This document shows positions 56,254 through 64,000 of a stretch of 64,000 bases of DNA, piece by piece; the stretch's first letter is position 1, and the number at the start of each line of letters is the position of its first letter. Origin of the DNA: Glycine soja (taxonomy: Eukaryota; Streptophyta; Magnoliopsida; Fabales; Fabaceae); the NCBI RefSeq assembly GCF_004193775.1, contig NC_041019.1, forward strand, positions 34,100,827 through 34,164,826. Direction: 5' to 3'. The notes under the pieces were generated by a model. It was not told where the DNA came from. It was given only the letters and a program-made list of their open reading frames with translations, and ran no database searches. The translations under genes and the position numbers were made by a program.

Positions 56254-57382
56254 TGATGTGTCACCATTTTCTCCTAATTCTTAACCCTTTTTGTCACCAT
56301 TTTAATTACTGATTAGACTTAATTGTCAAATTAATTATGCAATTTTATCATTTGGGCCTACTGGACTAATTTTGTGTTTTTAATTTAATTTCAGGAGAAT
56401 TATAAGCAATTGGGCTTGAATCCGGAATTGGGCTTGGACTTGAAGAGAGCAGACAACTTTATTTTATCAAACATTATCTTATCCAGTTTTTATCTCATCT
56501 AGATATTATTTCATCTAGATTTTATCTTATCTTATCTTATCTTATCTAGATTTTATTTCATCTAGATTTTATTTTATCAAATCTTATCTTATCTAGTCCA
56601 GATTTTATTTTATTTATGGGCTTGTACTTAAAATAGATTTGTAAGCTTTGGGGCTGAGAACCTATATAATAGCACCAAGGTTTTAGTTTTAGGAGTCTTT
56701 TTCGTTTTGGGAGAAAGAATAATTTTAGGTTTGCAATTCCAGTTTTTACTATTCATGTAACAATAAAATTCGTTTTCTGCTTCAATCTGCAATTTCGTTT
56801 TCTACTGATTAATGGAAGGCTAAGTCTCCAGCGTTGTTTTCTCTTGAGGATCAAGCACAACTCTCTTGGAGGTTTTATTATTACTATTGAATTCTGATCA
56901 GTTTTTCCTCTTCACCAATTACTCTGTATTTGTTGTTGTTAATCCATGCATGCTTAGTGCTTGATTAATTGTCTCTGCTCTTAATTTACGTTCATGCTTA
57001 ATGATCAGTTTCGTTCATGATTAATTGGTGTATGTGTTGCTTAATCACATAATGACAGTCTTATGTTAAATTTTGCTTAGTAATTTAATTTAGGGTTGGA
57101 TTAAGTGGTTGAACTGATAAAGGATAAATTCTTGTAACCTAGGATAAGAGACTTGCTTGTGAATCAAGGGGAAACAACGCGTTTTAATTCTGATATTTTC
57201 CAATTAAAATTTGCTTGCTATTTAATTTACAAAAACAAACAACCCCCCCCCCAATTCGTTACTATTTTATTACTATCTGTTATGAACGTTTGGTTGACCA
57301 TTGCTTGTTGGGAGACGACCTAGGATCACTTCCTAGATACTGCATTTTTAATGTTTATTTGATTCGGGTACGACCTCGATCA
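56254..57382 (+). mobile_element. 5' LTR of A2
   Basis: 1,129 bp starting TGATGTGTCACCATTTTC and ending GGTACGACCTCGATCA. A TATATAA box is at 56663-56669. 56460-56620 contains repeated ttatctta/tctagattttat words. Confidence 0.9.
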
Positions 57383-57386
57383 AATT

Positions 57387-57404
57387 TGGCGCCGTTGCCG
57401 GGGA
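57387..57404 (+). promoter_or_regulatory. Primer-binding site of A2, Asp-tRNA type
   Basis: TGGCGCCGTTGCCGGGGA, 4 nt after the LTR, the complement of the plant tRNA-Asp 3' end as known for Athila-group elements. Confidence 0.92.
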
Positions 57405-58122
57405 GAAGGGGGCCAAAGGTTCATAATAGTGTTTAGTTATCTTATTTTGTGTAGCATTATGTTTTGCATTTCAGTTGCATTCCCTATTTAGTGACTGTTT
57501 TTAGCGACTGATTCAGCTTTGTGTTTTGCTGTGAACAGTGCTAAACAGTGATTAGTGGCTGGGAATTAGCGACTGATTTTGCAATTTAATTAGCAATTTT
57601 TATTTTGATAGTTAAAGTTGTTATTTTTGGCTGATTTTTTGTGTGGTAGCTTCTTTTGGTCCATATCTTGTGTGAAAAATACCAGGAGCACTTAGTGTGG
57701 CAGTATTTGAGAGAGAGAAAAATTTTGGAAACTTGTTTTTAGCAAAACTTAAAACGCCCATAACTTTTGCTCCAGGTATTAGAACGACTATTATTATATA
57801 TGCATTTGGGGTAGAAAAAAAATTTCCTATACTATGACAACCGGCTGGGGTCTCCCAAGCTCCAAAAATAAGTCGTTTACTAAGTTTTTTTATTTTTTTT
57901 TATTTTTCAAGTATTATTGTCCTATTTTTCTAAACTTTGCTTAGGTAGTTTTCATAGTTAGACTTTGAATTTTTTTTTTGAAATTTTTTGTGCTATCTTT
58001 TCATGATTTTAGGGTGTTCCTCACAAAATTTCAGCTCATTTTAATATCGTTTGAGTATAGCTGTAGTTTTACCCCCTTGTTAGGTGTTTATTGAGAAACA
58101 CATTATTTGTTGCATATAGTGC
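57405..58122 (+). other. A2 untranslated leader
   Basis: AT-rich, no gene. Includes gtagaaaaaaaatttccta (about 57813) also seen, reversed, in the A1 leader near 39505. Confidence 0.75.
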
Positions 58123-59552
58123 ATGACAAGGGGCAATCCAGGTGATTTACACCCCTTTGATCCTGAAATAGATAGAGCCTTTCATATATTAGTTAGGCAT
58201 CATGTGCATCCTGGTCATTCTATGCATTTGGAGCATTTTGAGCATTCTGTTGAGGGTGATTCTGAATATTCTGATTTTGAGCATTCCACCACTAATTTTC
58301 ATACTGAGAACATGGCTCAACCTCCACCTCGTGAGAGGACTCTTAGGGAGATGGTTGCATCTGATTTCACTTATGAAAGCTTGTGCATTCAATATCTTGA
58401 TGAGGGTGCTCCATATGTTCTCAAGACTGGACTAATACATTTGCTGCCCAAGTTTCATGGTCTTGCAGGTGAAGATCCTCATAAGCATCTTAAGGAGTTC
58501 CATATTGTTTGTACCACCATGAAGCCCCCTAATGTCCATAGATGATAATATCTTTCTAAAGGCTTTTCCTCATTCTTGGAGGGAGTGGCAAAAGATTGGC
58601 TATACTACCTTGCTCCCAGGTCAATTTTCAGTTGGGATGACCTTAAGAGGGTGTTCTTGGAGAAATTCTTCCCTGCCTCTAGGACCACTGCCATCAAAAA
58701 AGACATTTCAGGCATTAGGCAACTTAGTGGAGAGAGCTTGTATGAGTACTGGGAAAGATTCAAGAAATTGTGTGCAAGCTATCCTCACCACCAGATTTCT
58801 GAGCAACTCCTTCTTCAATATTTCTATAAGGGACTTAGCAACATGGAGAGCAGTATGATTGATGCTTCCAGTGGTGGAGCTCTTGGTGATATGACCCCTG
58901 CTGAAGCTAGGAATTTGATTGAGAAGATGGCTTCCAACTCCCAACAATTCAGTGCAAGAAATGATGTTATTGTTCTTAGAGGAGTCCATGAGGTGGCCAC
59001 GGATTCATCTTCATCTACTGAAAATAAAAAGCTTGAAGGAAAACTTGATGCCTTGGTCAACCTAGTAACTCAGCTTGCCATGAATCATAAATCTACACTT
59101 GTTGCAAGAGTCTGTGGTCTATGTTCTTCTACAGATCACCATATAGATCTCTGTCTTTCTTTGCAGCAATCTGGAATCAATAAGCAACCTGAAGCTTATG
59201 CTGCAAACATTTAAAATAGACCTCCTCAGCAGCAAAACCAATAACAGTAGAATAATTATGACCTTTCAAGCAACAAATACAATCCAGGTTGGAGGAATCA
59301 TCCAAATCTTAGATGGGCAAGTCCTCTACAACAACAATAGTTTGTCCCTCCTTTTCAAAATGTTGCTAGTCTGAGTAAGCCATATGTTCCTCCTCCAATA
59401 CAGCAGCAACAGTCATAACAAAGACAACAAGCAGCTGAGGCCTCTTCTCAACCTTCCTTAGAGGAGTTAGTGAGGCGAATGACCATCCAGAATATGCAAT
59501 TTCAGCAAAGACAAGAGCCTCCATCCAGAGTCTGACAAATCAGATGGGGTAG
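58123..59552 (+). pseudogene. gag: A2 gag, frameshifted and stop-ridden
   Basis: Starts MTRGNPGDLHPFDPEIDRAF. The first frame breaks near 58530; a short stretch in another frame (DDNIFLKAFPHS) is followed by return to the original frame at about 58576. It then runs to 59214 through DDLKRVFLEKFFPASRTTAI, SLYEYWERFKKLC and the zinc motif CGLCSSTDHHIDLC. 59215-59550 is the Gln-rich tail with at least five stops, several at Gln codons. A1 has CAG where its own gag has TAG replaced; A2 keeps Gln (LVNLVTQLA), which identifies the A1 lesion. Confidence 0.88.
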
Positions 59553-60864
59553 ATGGCTACTCAGTTGAACCAAACTCAGTCCCAAAATTCTGACAAATTG
59601 CCTTCACAAACTGTGCAAAATCCAAAAAATGTGAGTGCCATCACCTTGAGGTCTGGCAACCAAATTCAAGTGCCTCCACTAGTAGCAGCACCTATACCTG
59701 AACCTATCAAGCTTCATTCTACACCTGAAAAAGAGGATGAGATACTTGCACAAAAGAGACAGCTTCCTAACAAAAATTTTCATGCAGGTGGGCCTTCTTC
59801 TAGTAATTCTGACTTACAGCAGCCTCCTATCCCTCTTCCATTCCCACCAAGAGCAATTCCAAACAAAAAAATGGAAGAAGCGGAAAAGGAGATCTTGGAG
59901 ACCTTCAGGAAATTAGAGGTGAACATACCTCTGCTAGATGCCATCAAGAAGATTTCAAGATATGCCAAGTTTCTAAAGGAGTTGTGCACCCACAAAAGGA
60001 AGCTCAAAGGCAATGAAAGGATTAGCATGGGTAAAAATGTGTCAGCATTGATAGGTAAATTTGTTCCTCACATTCCTGAGAAATGTAAGGACCCAAGTAC
60101 TTTCTGTATACCTTGCATTATTGGGAACAGTAAATTTGAGAATGCCATGCTAGATCTAGGAGCATCAGTTAGTGTCATGCCTCTGTCCATTTTCAATTCT
60201 TTATCTCTTGGACCTTTGCAATCTACAGATGTGTGATTCATTTGCCAAATAGAAGTGTTGCTTACCCCGCAGGTTTCATAGAGGATGTGCTAGTTCGGGT
60301 TGTGAACTTATTTTTACTGTTGATTTTTATGTTCTTAATATGGAAGAGAGATTTTCCCATGGTTTAGTTCCAATTATTTTAGGCAGGCCATTTATGAAAA
60401 CAGCCCGAACCAAGATAGATGTTTATGCTGGCACATTGTCTATGGAATTTGGTGATATTGTTGTTCATTTTGACATTCTTGATGCCATGAAACATCCATC
60501 TGAGGATCATTCTATTTTTTGTGCTGAGATAATTGATTAGATTGTTGATGATTATATGTTTCATTTTGATTCTGTTCTTCATGGTAGGAAACATCCATTT
60601 TTATCTGATCTGCATACTTGTCATTCCTTATGCATTGAATCTGAATCTGAGCTTGAATTTGATCCTGTATCTGATTTTTATGCTGAGAGTGAATTTGAGT
60701 CTGGTGTTGTACCGCTTGATGTTGATTTTTTAGAGTCAGAATGCACTAACCATGTTGCAGGAAGTACATATACTTCTAACTTGCTTTATGAGGTATAGAC
60801 TGAGGAACCTTCTTCTTCTCCTACCATGGTTCCTCCCATTGTTTAGCCACCACCCACACCAGAG
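59553..60864 (+). pseudogene. A2 protease region
   Basis: 59553-60236 encodes the gag tail, then the linker to protease with [21 protein letters not shown] frame change at about 60233 (deletion after STDV) moves the sequence to the frame of 60340-60540 ([20 protein letters not shown]). Stops at 60538, 60796 and 60844 follow within the acidic linker before RT. The 34 nt missing from A1 (FRKLEVNIPLLD) are present here. Confidence 0.85.
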
Positions 60865-62472
60865 TTGAAGCCCTTACCAGCAAACCTCAAATATGCTTAC
60901 TTGGAGGACAAGGAAAAATTTCCAGTGATCATCTCTGCCTCCCTTGCTGCTAAGCAAGAGGGGAAGTTGTTGCTAGTTCTCAAGAAGCACAAGAAAGCCA
61001 TTGGATGGACTTTAGCAGACATTCCTAGGATTAGCCCATCTACCTGCATGCATAGGATACTTTTAGAGGATGGAGCTAAGCCAGTAAGGCAGCCACAGTG
61101 GTGACTCAACCCCGTCATTCTATATGTGGTGAAAAAGGAAGTGACCCAGCTCTTACAAGCTGGAATCATCTACCCCATTTCTGACAGCCAGTGGGTGAGT
61201 CCAGCCCAAGTGGTTCCTAAGAAGACAGACCTCACAGTGATCAAGAATGAAAAGGATGAGCTTATCCCCACAAGAGTGCAGAACAGCTGGCGAGTCTACA
61301 TTGATTATAGGAGGTTGAACCAGGTAACCAAAAAAGATCATTTTCCCCTGCCATTCATTGATCAAATGCTTGAGCACTTGGCAGGTAAGTCTCATTACTA
61401 TTTTCTTGATGGTTTTTCTGGTTATTTACAAATTCATATTGCTCCCGAGGATCAAGAAAAGACCGCATTCACTTGTCCCTTTGGCACTTTTGCCTATAGG
61501 AGGATGCCCTTTGGCCTATGCAACGGCCCTAGTACCTTCCAGCGGTGTATGCTTAGCATTTTCAGTGATTTTTTAGAGAGCTGCATAGAGGTGTTTATGG
61601 ATGATTTTACTGTTTATGGATCCTCTTTTGATGCATGTTTGGATAGAGTTCTTAATAGATGCATTGAAACTAACATTGTGCTGAATTTTGAAAAATGTCA
61701 CTTTATGGTAGAACAAGGTATAGTTTTAAGGCATATCATTTCCAGTAGGGGCATAGAGGTAGACCCTGCAAAAATAGATGTTATTTCACAATTGCCTTAC
61801 CCCTCTTGCATGCGAGAGGTTCGTTCTTTTCATGGTCATGCAGGGTTTTATAGGCGCTTTATCAGGGATTTTAGCAAAGTGACCCTTCCACTATCCAATC
61901 TGCTGCAAAAAGAGGTGGAGTTTGATTTTGATGACCAATGCAAAGAGGCTTTTGATTGCCTCAAGCGTGCGGTGACTACCACCCCTATCATTCAAGCACC
62001 TGATTGGACAACCCCATTTGAGCTAATGTGCGATGCATCTAATTACACATTGGGGGCTGTCCTTACTCAAAAGATTGATAAGTTGCCTCGGGTGATCTAC
62101 TACACTTCCAGAACCTTGGATGCTGCTCAAGCAAATTACACTACCACAGAGAAGGAGCTATTAGCGATAGTTTTTGTTCTTGAAAAATTTCGTTCATATT
62201 TGCTTGGTACTCGTGTTATTATTTATACTGACCATGCAGCTCTAAAGTACCTATTGAAGAAGGCTGAATCAAAGCCTAGATTGATCAGGTGGATGCTTTG
62301 GCTCCAAGAGTTTGATTTGGAGATCCATGATCGGAGTGGTGCGCAGAACATCGTGGTTGACCATCTGAGTAGGATTGAGCGTGTGTCTGAGAAGTCACCC
62401 ATTCGGGATGATTTTCCGGATGACCATTTGTACATTCTGTATGGTATTTCTGATTCCTTCCCCACTCCCTAG
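60865..62472 (+). pseudogene. A2 reverse transcriptase and RNase H
   Basis: A single frame with a TGA at about 61102 (QPQW/LNPV; A1 has an Arg codon) and TAG at 62470. RT motifs: [31 protein letters not shown] and the catalytic FMDD. RNase H motifs: [34 protein letters not shown] 3-codon deletion relative to A1 lies after FDACLD. Catalytic residues are all present, but the frame is closed at both ends. Confidence 0.88.
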
Positions 62473-63777
62473 TTTGCTAATATTGTGAATTATTTGGTTG
62501 CTTCTGTTTTTCCTCCCTTAGCATCTAAAGCTCAAAATGATAAAATTAAGAGCGATGCTAAGCATTATATTTGGGATGACCCCTATTTGTGGAAGTTGTG
62601 TAGTGACTAGGTTATTAGGAGATGCATTCTAGACCATGAGATTGACTCAGTCCTGCAATTCTGTCATTCTTCCGCACCAGGTGACCATCTTGGCATACAG
62701 AGGACAGCTCGCAAGGTGCTTGACTGTGGTTTCTATTGGCCCACCATCTTCAAGGATGCATGGAGAATCTGTAGCACTTGTGAGCCTTGTCAGAGAGCAA
62801 GCGGCTCACCTTCATGGAGACAGCAAATGCCTCAACAACCCATGTTATTCTGTGAGGTGTTTGATGTTTGGGGTATAGATTTTATGGGGCCTTTCCATGT
62901 CTCTTTTGGTTTTGTTTATATTCTCCTTGTTATTGATTATGTTTCAAAATGGGTGGAAGCCAAACCCACCAGAACTAACGATGCTAAGGTCGTTGTGGAT
63001 TTTGTTAGATCTAATCTATTTTGCAGGTTTGGAGTCCCTAGAGCCATCATTAGTGATCAAGGCACCCATTTTTGTAACAGATACATGTATGCCTTGCTAA
63101 AAAAGTATGGGGTCGTGCACAAAATTTCCACACCTTACCACCCCCAAACTAATGGGCAGGCTGAGATTTCAAACAGGGAGATAAAAAGGATCTTGGAGAA
63201 GATTGTGCAGCTAAACAGAAAGGATTAGAGCACCAGGTTGGATGATGCTCTTTGGGTGCATAGGACTGCCTACAAAGCACCCATAGGAATGTCTCCTTAT
63301 CGGGTTGTCTTTGGCAAGGCATGTCATCTTCTTGTAGAGATATAGCACAAAGCCTACTGGGCTGTAAAGACCTGCAACTTCTCTATTGATCAGGCTGGAG
63401 AGGGAAGGAAGTTGCAACTAAGTGAGCTAGATGAGATCTAGTTAGAAGCCTATTAGAATTCCAAATTCTACAAGGAGAAGACCAAGAAGTTCCATGACAG
63501 CTTGATAGCTAAGAAAGACTTCGTGGTTGGACAGAAAGTTTTATCGTATAACTCTAGGCTCAGACTCATGAGTGGTAAGTTGAGGTCAAAGTGGATTGGC
63601 CCTTTTGTGGTGACTAATGTTTTTCCTTATGGTACAATTGAGATCAAAAGTGAGTCCATAGATAAGAGCTTCAAGGTCAATGGACACCGGCTGAAACCAT
63701 TCCTCACAAATCCCTGCATAGTGGATGCAGTGGTGGAGGAAACCTCCTTAATTCACCCTACTTCTCTTCCGCCATGA
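62473..63777 (+). pseudogene. A2 integrase
   Basis: Same frame as RT, with TAG codons at about 62608, 63226, 63343, 63438 and 63453. It keeps the zinc domain (HSSAPGDH and CSTCEPC), catalytic Asp in GIDFMGPF, Asp in IISDQGTHF and Glu in [10 protein letters not shown]. The C-terminal part has [20 protein letters not shown] and ends SLPP at 63777. Several stops stand where A1 has Trp or Gln. Confidence 0.88.
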
Positions 63778-64000
63778 TTTAGGGAGTTTTCTTTTTCTGT
63801 CTCCTTCTTTACTTTTATTGCACTTGTCCAAATTTATTGATTGCTTTGATTGTTCTTGATCTTATGATTGTGCTACATTGAGGACAATGTGTTGTTTAAG
63901 TGTGAGGGGGGGGGGAGAAGATTGTTCTTTAATTTTGTTGGGTATTCTAGTTTAATTTTATTAGGTTTTCTAGTTTAATTTTTTAGACTTTCTAGGTTTA
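63778..64000 (+). other. A2 untranslated sequence after pol
   Basis: Contains cattgaggacaatgtgttg and a G-run (63903-63915), matching the A1 segment after pol. No frame. Confidence 0.8.

Larger units (their letters stand above)
56254..64000 (+). mobile_element. Athila-group retrotransposon A2, 5' LTR through pol, truncated by window end
   Basis: Same family as A1: same LTR ends (TGATGTG...CGATCA), same 4-nt spacer and primer-binding site, and collinear gag-pol. The left flank is TAGCT (56249-56253); the right flank and 3' LTR are beyond the window. Coding regions carry more than a dozen stops and several frameshifts, so it is considerably more decayed than A1. Confidence 0.93.

Overview
This is repeat-dense plant nuclear DNA, most likely from a legume and probably a pericentromeric block of soybean (Glycine) or a close relative. 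That is inferred from the Ogre (Ty3/Gypsy, Tat lineage) and Athila/Calypso-like retrotransposon families, the legume-type LTR sequences and the lack of any intact single-copy gene. No rRNA, tRNA, CRISPR or bacterial feature was seen. Nearly every base from 1 to about 7,260, from 8,386 to 50,098 and from 56,254 to 64,000 belongs to LTR retrotransposons.

Layout. (1) 1-2,772: 3' end of a plus-strand Ogre-like element, E3, with a tandem array, polypurine tract and 3' LTR. It landed in an LTR-like sequence of an older, internally deleted Ty3/Gypsy element (2,773-about 7,260) that still has a 569-codon gag/RT remnant. (2) 8,386-50,098: minus-strand Ogre-like element E2 with a perfect GTATA target duplication. 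Three later insertions lie inside it: a complete plus-strand Ogre-like element E1 (14,321-29,108, duplication CATAT), a complete minus-strand Athila-group element A1 (30,904-41,238, duplication GTATT/GTATC) and a 999-bp solo LTR (43,689-44,687, duplication TCCTA). (3) 50,104-56,253: older AT-rich DNA with a Stowaway-type MITE, dispersed direct repeats and a 2.1-kb inverted repeat made of plant-mobile-domain pseudogene fragments. (4) 56,254-64,000: 5' LTR, gag and pol of a second, heavily mutated Athila-group element A2, whose 3' end lies outside the window.

How the parts work together. A1 carries an almost intact protease/RT/RNase H/integrase ORF, but its gag has one nonsense codon and a frameshifting deletion of about 32 nt. 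E1 and E2 have LTRs, primer-binding sites complementary to a second tRNA type, polypurine tracts and Ogre gag remnants, but no protease, RT, RNase H or integrase. Both carry the same extra cargo after gag: a 24-bp hairpin minisatellite and a gene fragment resembling the plant transposon-protein family PF20167, with tandemly repeated exon-intron units. They therefore look like members of one non-autonomous, cargo-bearing Ogre family that must have been mobilised in trans.

The most unusual signal is structural. The tandem arrays of E1, E2 and E3 are built of short modules with inverted-repeat ends. Stem sequences differ between module types but complementarity is kept, and most half-changed units pair by G-U in the element's own sense strand. 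A second item of interest is the inverted duplication at 54.2-56.25 kb, which could give a long hairpin transcript. Family names rest on recognising motifs; no database search was possible.
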